Positions 52,083 through 63,410 of a stretch of DNA of 64,000 nucleotides are shown piece by piece. The position numbers were made by a program, and so were the translations under genes. Origin of the DNA: Martelella mediterranea. Lineage in GTDB: Bacteria > Pseudomonadota > Alphaproteobacteria > Rhizobiales > Rhizobiaceae. The DNA lies in assembly GCF_021021415.1 (NCBI RefSeq), contig NZ_JAINWJ010000015.1:62001-126000 (forward strand), read 5' to 3'. The notes beneath the pieces are model-generated. The model saw only the letters and a list, made by a program, of their open reading frames with translations. It ran no database searches and had not been told where the DNA came from. Positions within the stretch are counted from its first letter, which is position 1; every line of letters starts with the position of its first letter.

Positions 52083-53437
52083 ATAATGACATGAAGCGGA
52101 CGGCCCCGAATAAGGACCGTCCGAACGACAAGCCCGGCTACGCAGCACGCGCCGCCGCCTCCAAAATCCTCGCAGCCGTGGTCGACCGCAAGACGCCGCT
52201 CGACGGCATGATCGACACCGAACACGGCAACCCCGCCTATCGCGCGCTCGGCCCCGCCGACCGGGCGCTCTGCCGCGCGCTGGTGCTGACCACGCTCCGC
52301 CACAAGCCGATGATCGATCAGGCAATCGCCTCGCTGCTCGACCGCCCGCTGCCGGGCGGCGCGCGGGCGCTGTCGCATGTGCTGGCAATCGCCGCCGCCC
52401 AGATCCTCTATCTCGACGTGCCCGATCACTCCGCCGTCGATATCGCCGTGGAACAGGCCAATGCCGATCCGCGCAACAAGCGGTTTGCCGGTCTCGTCAA
52501 CGCCGTTCTGCGCGGCATGACGCGGCGCAAGGCGAAAATCCTCGCCGAACTCGAAAGCGTCAGCCCGATCCCCGACTGGTTCGCCGAGCGGCTGAGCGCC
52601 GTCTACGGCGCGGATACTGCTCACGCCATCGGCCGCGCCCAGCTTCAGCCGCCGACGATCGATATTTCCGTCAAATCCGATCTGGAAGGCTGGGCCGCGC
52701 GGCTTGGCGGCACGGTTCTGTCCACCGGCACAATACGCCTCGATGCGCCCTCCGGTGCGGTCTCCGACATGGACGGCTTTGCCGAGGGGGAATGGTGGGT
52801 GCAGGATGCCGCCGCCGCGATCCCCGCAACGCTGTTCGGCGATCTCACCGGCCAGCGCGTTATCGATCTCTGCGCCGCTCCCGGCGGCAAGACCGCGCAA
52901 CTGATCATGCAGGGCGGCCAGGTGACCGCGCTGGAGCGCTCCAAAAGCAGGCTCCGGCGGCTGGAGCAGAACCTCGCGCGCCTGCAGCTTTCCGCCGAGA
53001 CGATCGCCGCCGACATGATGGAATATCAACCGGAAACGCTCTTCGACGCCGCCCTTCTGGACGCCCCCTGCTCTTCCACCGGCACCGCGCGCAGGCATCC
53101 GGACGTGTTCTGGACCAAGGATTTCTCTGACATCGAGAAGCTGGCGGAGGTGCAATATGCCATGGCCCGGCGCGCGCTCGATCTGGTACGCCCCGGCGGC
53201 ATCGTGATCTTCTCCAACTGTTCGCTCGATCCGCTGGAGGGCGAGACCGTCGTCGAGCGGCTCCTGGCCGACGGCGCGCCTGCGGAGCGCGCGGCCTTCC
53301 CCGCTGGACGACCCGACACGCTTGCGCCGTTCTTCGATGCCAACGGCGCGATCCGTACCACGCCCGCGGCACAGCTTGACGGCAAGACCGGGCTCGACGG
53401 CTTCTACGCGGTCGCGCTCCGACGGATAAACAGGTAA
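52079..53437 (+). CDS. rsmB: RsmB/NOP-family rRNA (cytosine-5) methyltransferase
   Basis: 452 residues from a TTG overlapping the htpX stop, with AAAGG eight bases upstream; an ATG at 52091 is the alternative. NusB-like N-terminal domain (residues 20-150), then the methyltransferase domain with [34 protein letters not shown] (catalytic-release Cys) and [13 protein letters not shown], where the usual TCS reads NCS but the catalytic Cys is kept. Modifies C967 of 16S rRNA in E. coli. Confidence 0.9.
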   Translation: MNNDMKRTAPNKDRPNDKPGYAARAAASKILAAVVDRKTPLDGMIDTEHGNPAYRALGPADRALCRALVLTTLRHKPMIDQAIASLLDRPLPGGARALSHVLAIAAAQILYLDVPDHSAVDIAVEQANADPRNKRFAGLVNAVLRGMTRRKAKILAELESVSPIPDWFAERLSAVYGADTAHAIGRAQLQPPTIDISVKSDLEGWAARLGGTVLSTGTIRLDAPSGAVSDMDGFAEGEWWVQDAAAAIPATLFGDLTGQRVIDLCAAPGGKTAQLIMQGGQVTALERSKSRLRRLEQNLARLQLSAETIAADMMEYQPETLFDAALLDAPCSSTGTARRHPDVFWTKDFSDIEKLAEVQYAMARRALDLVRPGGIVIFSNCSLDPLEGETVVERLLADGAPAERAAFPAGRPDTLAPFFDANGAIRTTPAAQLDGKTGLDGFYAVALRRINR

Positions 53438-53550
53438 GCAGAAACTGACAAAACACAACCTGTTAAGCAAGTGTTCAGGCTCTTGCGCTACCCCGTAAGG
53501 TCGGGTCACGCCGGTTTCCGGCGAACGAAACAAATAAAAAGGGTCTGAAA

Positions 53551-55230
53551 TTGGTTTTTCCGGGCGCGGAAATCGCACGATATGCCTTTCTGTACGCCGA
53601 GGAATCCCTCCGGCGCGCCAGGGCGGCCGTCTTGTCGCTGCCATTGCCGCGCTGGCCCGGCGGCGCAACGCCGCAATTGCTTGTCGCGCCCACAGATCTG
53701 CGCATCGCCGATCCGCTGGAGGGTGAGGACATCATCTCCGGCCGCTTCGCCTTCGCCGGCGAACTGTTGCTGACGGAAGGCCGGCCGCTCTTTTCCTGCG
53801 AGATGCCAAGCGCGACATTCGAGCGGATCGTGTCCGGCTTCGGATGGCTCCGGCATCTGAGAACCCAGCGCGACAGCAGCGCGAACGAATTCGCCCGCGC
53901 CGCGGTGCTGAGCTTCCTGCGCCGTCACCGGACGCGAACGGGCCCGAGCTGGACGACCGAAACGGTCGCGACGCGGCTCAATGCCTGGCTCTGCCATTCC
54001 ACCGTCATCCTCAAGGGCGCGGACGCCGCCTTCTACCGCCGCTTCATCGATGCCGTCATCCGCCACGAGCAATTGCTGCGCCGGCGCTATCGCGGTATGG
54101 CGCGCGATGAGCTGAAACTGCAGGTCGCCATGACGCTCGCCATGGCCTCGATCAGCCTCGACTTTTCCGACCGGCACAAATCCGAGGCGAGGCAAAGGCT
54201 TGATGACGAGCTTGCCCGCCAGATCCTGCCCGATGGCGGCCATATCTCGCGCTGCCCCGATGCGCTGTTGCGCCTTCTGCTCGGCCTGCTGCCGCTGAGG
54301 CAGACCTACATCAATCTCGAACAGCCGCTGCCCAAGCGCCTGCTCGCCAGCATCGACCGGGCCTATGCGGCCCTGAACTTCTTCCGCCACAGCGATGGCG
54401 AGCTTGCGCTGTTCAACGGCTCGGGCCGCGTGCCGTCGACCGCGCTTTCCGCACTGCTGCGCTATGACGAGATCGGCAGCGCCGGTTTCAAGGCCCTGCC
54501 CCATACCGGTTTCCAGCGGCTGGAGGCTGGCGGAACCGTGATCATCGCCGATGCCGGAAAGCCGCTCTCCGCGCATCTGTCGAAGACCGCCCATGCCGGC
54601 GCGACCGCCTTCGAACTGTCGTCGGGCAGGAACCGCTTCATCGTCAATGCCGGGGTTCCCGCCCGCACCGGCGAAATGACCCGCATGGCCCGCTCGACCG
54701 CCGCCCACTCCACGGTCACGATCGACGACCATTCCTCGATCCGCTTTTCCCGCTCGGACTTTCTCGGCCCGGTCGCCTTTGGCGGTCTACGCAGCATTGA
54801 GGTTGAGCGAGATGAGGACGAGCGCGGCGATGACCGCCTCATCATGCGACATGACGGCTATCTGTCGCGCTTCCGGCTTTATTGCGAACGCCGCCTGACG
54901 CTGTCTCCGGACGGGCGAGTGGTCTCCGGTATCGACCGGTTCCGCCGCCCGCATGATGCCATGCCGCTCGCCAGCGACGGCCATGTCGCGACAATCCGCT
55001 TCCACCTCCATCCGTCCATCTGGACGATGCGGGAAGATGCCGACACGATCTTCATGACCGCACCGGACAATGAAAGCTGGCTGTTCACAGCCCCGGGCCT
55101 TTCGCCCGCGCTCGAAGACGACGTCTATTTCGCCGCGAGCTCCGGCGCCAAGGCCTCACGCCAGATCGTGATCACCGCCGACGTCGCCGAGCACACCGAC
55201 ATCGCCTGGCAGTTCAAACGTCTCGACTGA
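53551..55230 (+). CDS. Heparinase II/III-like protein
   Basis: 559 residues from a TTG with AAGGGT upstream; no in-frame ATG fits better. N-terminal alpha-barrel region (GFGWLRHLR, LNAWLCHS, GMARDELKLQVA, DGGHISRCPDALL) and C-terminal beta region with AHSTVTIDD, as in the heparinase_II_III family encoded next to purH in many rhizobia. Polysaccharide lyase or related cell-envelope role is inferred; substrate unknown and no signal peptide is evident. Confidence 0.85.
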   Translation: MVFPGAEIARYAFLYAEESLRRARAAVLSLPLPRWPGGATPQLLVAPTDLRIADPLEGEDIISGRFAFAGELLLTEGRPLFSCEMPSATFERIVSGFGWLRHLRTQRDSSANEFARAAVLSFLRRHRTRTGPSWTTETVATRLNAWLCHSTVILKGADAAFYRRFIDAVIRHEQLLRRRYRGMARDELKLQVAMTLAMASISLDFSDRHKSEARQRLDDELARQILPDGGHISRCPDALLRLLLGLLPLRQTYINLEQPLPKRLLASIDRAYAALNFFRHSDGELALFNGSGRVPSTALSALLRYDEIGSAGFKALPHTGFQRLEAGGTVIIADAGKPLSAHLSKTAHAGATAFELSSGRNRFIVNAGVPARTGEMTRMARSTAAHSTVTIDDHSSIRFSRSDFLGPVAFGGLRSIEVERDEDERGDDRLIMRHDGYLSRFRLYCERRLTLSPDGRVVSGIDRFRRPHDAMPLASDGHVATIRFHLHPSIWTMREDADTIFMTAPDNESWLFTAPGLSPALEDDVYFAASSGAKASRQIVITADVAEHTDIAWQFKRLD

Positions 55231-55369
55231 AGCGATCTCTTATAAGTGGACATAGCGCCAAGCCTTCCGGGCAGCGGTTTATAAATCCAGCGCACCATGC
55301 TAAAGCGCCGCAGGTATCCCCGTATTTCAGCGCTGCGGCCTCCGCAGCGACCGCCCGAAGGACATCGCC

Positions 55370-56986
55370 ATGGCTGTCGCCTCCAAGAAAATCCCCGCCC
55401 CCGATCTCGTCACCGTGAAAACCGCGCTGCTTTCGGTTTCCGACAAGAGCGGCATCGTCGAATTCGCAAGCGCGCTTGCGGCCCGGGGGATCAGGCTGCT
55501 TTCAACCGGCGGCACCCACAAGGTGCTGGCCGAGGCCGGCCTTGAAGTGACCGACGTTTCCGAAATCACCGGCTTTCCCGAGATTATGGATGGCCGGGTC
55601 AAGACGCTGCATCCGAATGTTCATGGCGGCCTGCTGGCGATCCGCGACGACGAGGAACATCAGGCGGCGATGCGCGAGCACGGCATTTCCGGCATCGATC
55701 TCGCCGTCATCAATCTCTATCCCTTCGAGGAAGTCCGCGCCGGTGGCGGCGACTATCCGACGACGGTCGAAAACATCGATATCGGCGGCCCGGCCATGAT
55801 CCGCGCGGCGGCCAAGAACCATGCCTATGTCACGGTGATCACCGATCCGGCCGATTATGACGAGGTGCGCGAGGCGATCGAGGCCGGCCACGGCGCCGTG
55901 CCTTATGCGCTGCGGCAAACGCTTGCAGCCCGCGCCTATGCCCGCACCGCCGCCTATGACGCCGTGATCTCCGGCTGGTTTGCCGAGGCGCTGTCGCTCG
56001 AAAATCCGCGCCACATGACGCTTGGCGGCACGCTGCGCCAGGAAATGCGCTATGGCGAAAACCCGCACCAGTCGGCGGCCTTCTACGTTACCGGCGACAA
56101 GCGCCCGGGCGTGGCGAACGCCGTGCAGCATCAGGGCAAGCAGCTTTCCTACAACAATATCAACGACACTGACGCCGCCTTCGAGCTGGTCGCGGAGTTT
56201 CCGCCGGAGATGGCGCCTGCCTGCGCCATCATCAAGCACGCCAACCCCTGCGGCGTGGCGCGGGCCGAGACGCTGACCGAGGCCTACAAGCGGGCGCTTG
56301 CCTGCGACAGCCAGTCGGCCTTTGGCGGCATCGTCGCCCTCAACCGCACGCTCGATGCCGAGACCGCCACGGAAATCGTCAAGCTGTTCACCGAGGTGAT
56401 CATCGCGCCCGACGCCGACGATGCCGCCCGCGAAATCCTCGCCGCCAAGAAGAACCTGCGCCTGCTCACCACCGGCGGCCTGCCGGACCCGCGCGCACGC
56501 GGCGTGAACTTCAAGACCGTTGCCGGCGGCTTCCTGGTGCAGTCGCGCGATACCGCTATGATCGACGAGATCGACCTTAACGTGGTCACAGAGCGCGCGC
56601 CGACCGACCGCGAGCTGGAAGACATGAAGATGGCCTTCGCGATCGCCAAGCACGTCAAGTCGAACGCGATCGTCTACGTCAAGGACGGCCAGACCGCCGG
56701 CATCGGCGCGGGCCAGATGAGCCGCATCGACAGCGCCCGCATTGCCGGCATAAAGGCCGAGGAAGCCGCCAAGGCCGCCGGTTGGCCCGAGCCGATGACG
56801 CGCGGCTCGGCGGTCGCCTCGGAAGCCTTCTTCCCGTTTGCCGACGGGCTGCTCTCGGCTGTCGCCGCCGGCGCCACCGCCGTGATCCAGCCGGGCGGAT
56901 CGATCCGCGACCAGGAAGTGATCGACGCCGCCAACGCCAATGGCGTGGCGATGGTGTTCACCGGCGTCAGGACTTTCCGTCACTGA
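55370..56986 (+). CDS. purH: Bifunctional AICAR transformylase/IMP cyclohydrolase
   Basis: 538 residues. N-terminal MGS-like IMP cyclohydrolase domain ([41 protein letters not shown]) and C-terminal transformylase domain with [11 protein letters not shown] (catalytic Lys-His), [12 protein letters not shown] and [12 protein letters not shown]. Last two steps of IMP synthesis. The last 20 bases overlap the convergent MFS gene. The 139-base upstream gap shows no riboswitch that I can recognise. Confidence 0.96.
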   Translation: MAVASKKIPAPDLVTVKTALLSVSDKSGIVEFASALAARGIRLLSTGGTHKVLAEAGLEVTDVSEITGFPEIMDGRVKTLHPNVHGGLLAIRDDEEHQAAMREHGISGIDLAVINLYPFEEVRAGGGDYPTTVENIDIGGPAMIRAAAKNHAYVTVITDPADYDEVREAIEAGHGAVPYALRQTLAARAYARTAAYDAVISGWFAEALSLENPRHMTLGGTLRQEMRYGENPHQSAAFYVTGDKRPGVANAVQHQGKQLSYNNINDTDAAFELVAEFPPEMAPACAIIKHANPCGVARAETLTEAYKRALACDSQSAFGGIVALNRTLDAETATEIVKLFTEVIIAPDADDAAREILAAKKNLRLLTTGGLPDPRARGVNFKTVAGGFLVQSRDTAMIDEIDLNVVTERAPTDRELEDMKMAFAIAKHVKSNAIVYVKDGQTAGIGAGQMSRIDSARIAGIKAEEAAKAAGWPEPMTRGSAVASEAFFPFADGLLSAVAAGATAVIQPGGSIRDQEVIDAANANGVAMVFTGVRTFRH

Positions 56987-58352
56987 CAGCGGCCGCCGCC
57001 GGCACGAACAGCGCCAGCCCCGCGACCAGAAAAACCAGCAGGCTCGCCATGCCGATATTCGGCGAGCCCGTCCAGCTTGTGAGCACCGCGAAGCCCGCCG
57101 TCGCCATGAAGCTCGTCAGCCGGCCGGTGAGCGAGAACAGGCCGAAGAAGCGGCCGGATTCAGCAACGTCCACCGCCCGCGCCAGAAACGCGCGCGAGCC
57201 CGCCTGCACGGGCCCGAATGCGAGGCCGATGATCACGCCGTAGAACAGGAATGCCTTTTCCGCGCCGGACGAGAACAGCCCGCCATCCGCCGGCGGGAGC
57301 GGCACCAGACCAAATGCGGTAGCGTTGACGCTTGTGGACACCACGCCCAGGGTCGCGAAAATCAACATCGACAGCGTGACGATCACCACCCGTCCGGCGC
57401 TGACGCGGTGGCCGAGGCGGGCGGCGCAGAAGCAACCGAAAATGGCGGCGACGTTGAGGATCATGCCATAGATGCCGATTTCGGTGATCGACCAGTCGAA
57501 CAGGGAGGCGGCAAACGCGCCGCCGAGGATCAGCAGGCCGTTGAGCCCGTCCATATAGAGCATGCGCGCGATAAAGAAGCGGAACAGCGCCGGGCGCTTC
57601 CTGAGGCTTAAAAGGGTCGCGAAAAAGTCCGCAAGCCAGCCCTTCAGCCGCCGGCCCGCCGCGCCGGTCTTCACATGATCGGGCGTCAGCAGGATCATCG
57701 GCATCAGGAACACCAGATACCACAGCGCCGAAAGCGGCCCGGCAAGGCGCGCCGGCTCGCCCTCGGCCGCCGACAGCCCGAATAGCGGCGGATTGCCGAG
57801 GATGGTGAGGCCGGTATCGGGATCGGCGGACAGGAACAGCAGGAACAGGATGAGGAAGATCATGCCGCCGAGATAGCCGAGCCCCCAGGCGTCGTTGGAA
57901 ATCCGGGTGATCGCGCCCCGCTCGACCAGACGGGGCAGCATGGCGTCGTTGAAGACCACCGAGAGCTCGGCCGCCACCGTGGCGAGCACGATCATCACCG
58001 CCGGCCAGAAATAGCCGGTCCCCGGCGCGGCCTGCCAAAGCAGGCAAAGAGCCGCGATCTGGACAATGGCAAGCCCGCCGATAAAGCGCTTGTTGCCGCC
58101 GGTTGCATCCGACAGCGCGCCGGCCAGCGGGGCGGTGAGCGCGATCACGACGCCCGCCACCGTCGCGGCATTCGCCCACGCCGTCTGGCCCGCAACTTTG
58201 TCCGGGCCGAGCGAGGCCACGAAATAGGGGCCGAAGATGAAAGTGATGATCACCGTGAAGAAAGGCTGCGCCGCCCAATCGAAGAACATCCAACCAAGGA
58301 TGCCCGACCGGCCAGCCACGCGTCCGTCCGCCTCGCTCTCAGCCAGTGTCAC
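56967..58352 (-). CDS. UMF1/Atg22-type MFS transporter
   Basis: 461 residues from a GTG. Twelve predicted membrane segments; the hallmark [24 protein letters not shown] start, [15 protein letters not shown] loop, [12 protein letters not shown] and [11 protein letters not shown] mark the UMF1 branch (DWANSAF-type motif in other members). Substrate unknown; yeast relatives release amino acids from vacuoles. Tail overlaps purH by 20 bases. Confidence 0.87.
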   Translation of the reverse strand: MTLAESEADGRVAGRSGILGWMFFDWAAQPFFTVIITFIFGPYFVASLGPDKVAGQTAWANAATVAGVVIALTAPLAGALSDATGGNKRFIGGLAIVQIAALCLLWQAAPGTGYFWPAVMIVLATVAAELSVVFNDAMLPRLVERGAITRISNDAWGLGYLGGMIFLILFLLFLSADPDTGLTILGNPPLFGLSAAEGEPARLAGPLSALWYLVFLMPMILLTPDHVKTGAAGRRLKGWLADFFATLLSLRKRPALFRFFIARMLYMDGLNGLLILGGAFAASLFDWSITEIGIYGMILNVAAIFGCFCAARLGHRVSAGRVVIVTLSMLIFATLGVVSTSVNATAFGLVPLPPADGGLFSSGAEKAFLFYGVIIGLAFGPVQAGSRAFLARAVDVAESGRFFGLFSLTGRLTSFMATAGFAVLTSWTGSPNIGMASLLVFLVAGLALFVPAAAAVSDGKS

Positions 58353-58416
58353 CCCGTCGCCCCTTATTAACGCCTGCCACTATCCGATAGAATGACGGCA
58401 GGCGTTTCGCAAGCTA

Positions 58417-61400
58417 TCAGACAAGATCGCGCGCGAGATCGCCAAGCAGGCCGGCCGCCACCGTCGTCTTGGCGATCGTCGGATCGCCGGAAGCGGCAAG
58501 CCGGGAGAGCTGATCGGTGACCTGCAGCACCCGCTGGGCATGCGCCTCGCGCCAGGCCTCGACGGGTTCTTCCGCCTCGCCATGGCCGATAAGCGCATTG
58601 GCGGCGAGATCGCGGCGGCTTGCGGAGATCTGGTCCATGGAACGGGCGAGCGCCAGCGAATCGTAGAAGTCGGTCGGGCTCATCCGGGCCGCCGCCGACA
58701 ATAGCGGCGAGACGTAGAACATCCGCGTCACCTCGAAATAGGCCTTGGCCGCCTTTTCCAGGCTGTGGCCGCTGCGGCTCGCGATCTGCAGCGCCTCCGG
58801 CACGAACATCATCGCCAGATGATGCGCGAGCCGCCGCGAAAGGGCTTCCGGCACGCCGGCCTGCCGCCAGCCGGCTTCCTGGTCCGCCAGCCACTCGGCG
58901 CGCGCCTCCGGCAACAGACCCTCGATATCCGCCTCGAACAGCGAGAAGGCATCGCGCAGCCTCTTGACCGAACCGGCGATATCGCCCTCGGCAAGGCCGT
59001 TGCGCAGCAACAGATGCGTCAGGATGCGGAACAGATAGCGAAGCTGCCCATAGATCGCGTTCTGGACGTCGCCGTCGATCGTGCCGTCCAGCGCATGGAC
59101 CGCGTCCCAGACCTCGTCCATCGCGAAACCGTCGCGGGCGATGATCGCGGCCTTGACCACCTCGGCCGGCGTCGCCGCCGTCATGTCGCAGGCATTGATC
59201 ACGAATTCCGGACCGCCGCGGTTGATGACGTCATTGGCAAGCCCGGTGGAGATGATTTCCCGGCGCAGGCGATGGCCGGCGATATCGTCGGAAAACGCCT
59301 TGCGCATGCGCTCCGGAAAATAGCCGTAGAGCACCGGCTCCATATAGGGGTCGTCCGGCAGGTCGCTTTCCAGGATCTGGTCGAACAGCACGATCTTGCC
59401 ATAGGAGAGCAGCACACCGGTTTCGGCCCGGGTCATCGCCTGATCGGCCTGGCGGCGCGTCTTCAGCGCCTCCTCGTCCGGCAGCATCTCGACCGCGCGG
59501 TCGAGATGGCCCTCGCGCTCCAGCACGTCCATCATCCGCGACAGCGACAGCAGGCTCTGCAACCCCTCGCGGGTGCTGAGCGAGATCGCCAGCGTCTGGA
59601 GATAGTTGTTTTCAAGCACGATTTCGGCCACCGCCTCGGTCATCTCCGCAAGCAGGTGGTCGCGGTCCTCGCGCGACAGCCGGCCCGAGCGCATCGCCGA
59701 GGCCAGCGCGATCTTGATGTTGACCTCGACGTCGGAGCAGTTGACGCCGGCGGAATTGTCGATGGCGTCGGAATTGCAGCGCCCGCCCTTCAGCCCGAAG
59801 GCAATGCGGCCCTTCTGGGTGACGCCGAGATTGGCGCCCTCGCCGATCACCTTGACGCGAAGCTCGTTGGCATTGACGCGGATCGCGTCATTGCCGCGAT
59901 CGCCGACTTCGGCATTGGTCTCGCCGGCGGCCTTGATATAGGTGCCGATGCCGCCGAACCAGAGCAGGTCGACCTGGCTCTTGAGGATCGCCGTCATCAC
60001 ATCGAATGGCGAATACTCCTCCGCCTCGAGACCGATCGCGGCCGCCGCCTCGGGCGTCAGTCGCACCGATTTCTCGTTGCGGGAGATGATCATCCCGCCC
60101 GCAGACATCTTCTCCCGGTCATAATCCTGCCAGCTCGAGCGTGGCAGGTCGTAGAGCCGCTTGCGCTCGGCAAAGCCCGTTGCCGGATCGGGATCGGGGT
60201 CGATGAAGATATCGCGATGATCGAAGGCGGCCACCAGCCGGATTTGTTCGGACAGCAGCATGCCATTGCCGAAGACATCGCCCGACATGTCGCCGACGCC
60301 CGCGACAGTAAACGGCGTGGTCTGGATATCGATGTTCATCTCGCGGAAATGCCGCTTCACCGCTTCCCAGGCGCCGCGCGCGGTAATGCCCATCTTCTTG
60401 TGGTCGTAGCCCGCCGAACCGCCGGAGGCGAAGGCATCGTCGAGCCAGAAACCCGCCTCCTGCGCCAGCGCATTGGCGGTGTCGGAGAAGGTTGCCGTGC
60501 CCTTGTCGGCGGCGACGACGAAATAGGGATCGTCCTCATCGGCACGCACCGTATCCTTCGGCGGCACCACCTCGCCGTCGATGATGTTGTCGGTGATCGA
60601 CAGCAGGGTGCGGATATAGCTCTTGTAGGCCTCGCGTCCGGCGTTGAACACCTCCTCGCGGCTGCCGCCGAGGGGCAGGTTCTTCGGGTAGAAGCCGCCC
60701 TTGGCGCCGACCGGCACGATCACAGCGTTCTTCACCTGCTGGGCCTTGACCAGCCCCAGCACCTCGGTGCGGTAGTCCTGGCCGCGATCCGACCATCTAA
60801 GCCCACCGCGCGCGACCTTGCCGAAACGCAGATGCACGCCTTCCACCTGCGGGCCGTAGAGATAGACCTCGCGGAACGGCCTTGGCTGCGGCAGGATGGC
60901 AAGCGACTGCGAGGCGAACTTGAAGGCGAGGTTGGGCCGCGGCGCGCCATTCTCGTCGGTCTGGAAATAATTGGTCCTGAGCGTCGCGTCGATCAGCTTG
61001 ACGAACAGCCGCAGAATGCGGTCGTCATCGATATTCGGCACGCCTTCCAGCCCTTCCGTGATCGTGCCGCGCGCGCTTTTCATGCCGTCGCTGCGGGCGT
61101 CATCGGAAAGTGCCGGATTGAAGGCGGTCTCGAACATGGAGAACAAGGCCCGCGCGATCACCGGATACTGGCAGAGCGAATTGGCGATATAGTCGCCGGT
61201 ATAGTTGACGCCGGCCTGGCGCAGATATTGCGCATAGGCGCGCAGCACGTTGGCCTGCCGCCCGCTGAGTCTCGCCAGCAGAACCAGCCGGTTGAAGCTG
61301 TCATTGCTGATCGCGCCCTGGAAGGCGTCGACGAAGGCTTCCTCGAGCCGGTCGCCATCGGCCTCCAGATCGACCTCGCTTTCGACCAGCAGCTCCATGT

Positions 61401-63198
61401 CATGGAGAACAACCTCTGTGCTGGCCGTGCCGCTCTCGGCATATTCCAGTTCGAAGGTCCGCTCCGAGACGACGGAAAAGCCGAGATTTTCCAGAAGCGG
61501 CACGCGCCGCGACAGCGGCACGTGGGAGCCGCCGTGGAAGATTTTCAGCCGCAGCACCTCGGCCTCTTCCTCATGCCGGTCGCGGTAGAAATCGATGCGC
61601 ATGCCTTTCTTGGCCGCGTCACCGATCAGCCCGAGATCGGCATAGGCCTCATCCGGGGAGAAGGCCTCGTGATAGGCCTCGTTGGCCTCGATCTCCGGCG
61701 CGCCGGGACCGGCCAGTTCCTTGAACCGTTCCGTCCAGTCGGCGGCAAGCCTTGTGACCTCGGCTTCCAGCTCTGCCTGCGGCACATTGGGGGTCTTGTC
61801 CAGGCTGCGCCGGCCGATGATGAAATGCACCCGCGCCGAACGCCCCTCGGGAAACGACGGATAATAGGCGGACACCCGGCCCTTGTAGACGCTGGCCAGG
61901 TAGTCGCCGATCTTCTCGCGCAGGCGCGAATCGTAAAGGTTGCGCGGCACATAGACGAGCGCCGAGACGAAACGGTCGAAATTGTCGATCCGGCTCAGCA
62001 CCCTGATGCGCGGCCGGTCGGCAATCGCCATGATCTGCTCGCAGAAGGACGCAAGCAGCGGCACCGGAGCCTGAAACAGTTCGTCGCGCGGATAGGATTC
62101 CAGAATGTTCTGCAGCATCCGGCCCGCATGGCTCTTCGGCTCGTAACCGAAGCGGCGCGTGACGTCCGCGATCTTGGCGCGCAACAGCGGAATGCGCACC
62201 GCCGACTGGGTATAGGCGGTGAAGGTGAACAGGCCGACGATCCGGAGCTCGCCGACCACCTCGCCGTTTTCGCCGAAACGCTTGACGCCGATATAATCCA
62301 TATAGGCACGGCGATGGACCGTGGAGGTGGTGTTGGCCTTGGTCACCAGAAGCAGTTTCGGGCTTTCGAGAAAGCCGATGATCTCCGGCGTGGAGACCAC
62401 GGGATTGGGGCCGCGCCGCAGCACCCGCATTTCCGGATCGGAGAGGATGCCGATCGCCGCATCCGGCACATGCTCGACCCGCGCGCCATCCGCATCCTTG
62501 AGATAGACAAGCTCGCGCATGCCGAGAAAGGTGAAGTTGCCATCCCGCAGCCAGGCGAGGAAGGCAAGCGCCTCCTCCCGCGCATCCGCGACGGCAGCCG
62601 GGGCGCGGGTTTTGATTTCGTTCATCGCGGTTTCAAGCTTGGCGAGCATTTCCGGCCAGCCGGCGACCGCCAGACGAACATGGTTCAGGATATATTCGAG
62701 CTGCCCCTTCAGCCGCGCGCGCGTTTCCGGCGCCAGTTGCCGGACATGGACCTGGACATGGCTGACGCGATCGTCTTCGGCGTGCTCGACATCGGATGAA
62801 AACGCCACCGGCGCCTGTCCAGGCGTCACGACCAGGATCGGGTGGACGGCGAGCATGAAATCATTGGTGAATTCCGCGATCTCCGCCATCACCGAATCAT
62901 AGATGAACGGCATGTTGCGGTCGGTGACGGTGATCACGTCGGTTGCGATGCCTTCCGGAGCGATGCCTTCGACCGCGCCGATCGTGACCCGCGCGTCGCC
63001 GCCGTCATAGGCCGCGATCTCGTCGGCCGCGTGGTATGCGGCGGCCGCAATCGCTTCGGGCGTGTAGCGCTCCAGATCCTCGGGACTGGCATGGTCGAAC
63101 ATGAAAGCCGGGTTGATGTAAGCCTTGTTGGCCTCCCTGGCGAGGCGCTCGGCCTGCTGCATCAGGGACTTGCGCTTCTGGTCGGCTTTGGTGTCCAT
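58417..63198 (-). CDS. gdhB: NAD-specific glutamate dehydrogenase, large (about 180 kDa) type
   Basis: 1593 residues, the standard length of this class. The N-terminal half has ACT-like and helical regions (VQVHVRQLAPETRARL, RIDNFDRFVSALVYVPRNLYDS). The catalytic core near residues 790-1130 holds GLRWSDRGQDYRTEVLGLV, NAVIVPVGAKGGFYPK, TPFTVAGVGDMSGDVFGNGM and GEGANLGVTQKGR. Deaminates glutamate to 2-oxoglutarate with NAD. Standing alone, with divergent pdxY-like gene 212 bases upstream. Confidence 0.95.
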   Translation of the reverse strand: MDTKADQKRKSLMQQAERLAREANKAYINPAFMFDHASPEDLERYTPEAIAAAAYHAADEIAAYDGGDARVTIGAVEGIAPEGIATDVITVTDRNMPFIYDSVMAEIAEFTNDFMLAVHPILVVTPGQAPVAFSSDVEHAEDDRVSHVQVHVRQLAPETRARLKGQLEYILNHVRLAVAGWPEMLAKLETAMNEIKTRAPAAVADAREEALAFLAWLRDGNFTFLGMRELVYLKDADGARVEHVPDAAIGILSDPEMRVLRRGPNPVVSTPEIIGFLESPKLLLVTKANTTSTVHRRAYMDYIGVKRFGENGEVVGELRIVGLFTFTAYTQSAVRIPLLRAKIADVTRRFGYEPKSHAGRMLQNILESYPRDELFQAPVPLLASFCEQIMAIADRPRIRVLSRIDNFDRFVSALVYVPRNLYDSRLREKIGDYLASVYKGRVSAYYPSFPEGRSARVHFIIGRRSLDKTPNVPQAELEAEVTRLAADWTERFKELAGPGAPEIEANEAYHEAFSPDEAYADLGLIGDAAKKGMRIDFYRDRHEEEAEVLRLKIFHGGSHVPLSRRVPLLENLGFSVVSERTFELEYAESGTASTEVVLHDMELLVESEVDLEADGDRLEEAFVDAFQGAISNDSFNRLVLLARLSGRQANVLRAYAQYLRQAGVNYTGDYIANSLCQYPVIARALFSMFETAFNPALSDDARSDGMKSARGTITEGLEGVPNIDDDRILRLFVKLIDATLRTNYFQTDENGAPRPNLAFKFASQSLAILPQPRPFREVYLYGPQVEGVHLRFGKVARGGLRWSDRGQDYRTEVLGLVKAQQVKNAVIVPVGAKGGFYPKNLPLGGSREEVFNAGREAYKSYIRTLLSITDNIIDGEVVPPKDTVRADEDDPYFVVAADKGTATFSDTANALAQEAGFWLDDAFASGGSAGYDHKKMGITARGAWEAVKRHFREMNIDIQTTPFTVAGVGDMSGDVFGNGMLLSEQIRLVAAFDHRDIFIDPDPDPATGFAERKRLYDLPRSSWQDYDREKMSAGGMIISRNEKSVRLTPEAAAAIGLEAEEYSPFDVMTAILKSQVDLLWFGGIGTYIKAAGETNAEVGDRGNDAIRVNANELRVKVIGEGANLGVTQKGRIAFGLKGGRCNSDAIDNSAGVNCSDVEVNIKIALASAMRSGRLSREDRDHLLAEMTEAVAEIVLENNYLQTLAISLSTREGLQSLLSLSRMMDVLEREGHLDRAVEMLPDEEALKTRRQADQAMTRAETGVLLSYGKIVLFDQILESDLPDDPYMEPVLYGYFPERMRKAFSDDIAGHRLRREIISTGLANDVINRGGPEFVINACDMTAATPAEVVKAAIIARDGFAMDEVWDAVHALDGTIDGDVQNAIYGQLRYLFRILTHLLLRNGLAEGDIAGSVKRLRDAFSLFEADIEGLLPEARAEWLADQEAGWRQAGVPEALSRRLAHHLAMMFVPEALQIASRSGHSLEKAAKAYFEVTRMFYVSPLLSAAARMSPTDFYDSLALARSMDQISASRRDLAANALIGHGEAEEPVEAWREAHAQRVLQVTDQLSRLAASGDPTIAKTTVAAGLLGDLARDLV

Positions 63199-63410
63199 GT
63201 TTCCTCCAGCTTATTTTATGTCAGCGGATCGAGCCGCTATTTTGGGCGATTTTCCGCTCCATTGGGATATCGTTTAACGCCGCGGCCATGACAGCCGCTT
63301 GACAGCTTGCTCCAATAGGCGATTTAGAGCGTAATTGAGGCGAATGACAAAACAATTTCGCCGTTTTATCGTTTTGGTTGCATTCAGCCCAGGCATCAAC
63401 GGGGCCCATT

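Noticed and set aside
55231-55369. Possible ZTP/purine riboswitch ahead of purH
   Set aside because: No recognisable conserved core or terminator-like switch in the 139 bases.
58765-62799. Very long open frame (1344 codons) antisense to the glutamate dehydrogenase gene
   Set aside because: It mirrors the third-position GC bias of the real gene; its translation has no recognisable domain, and the sense frame is a clear family match.
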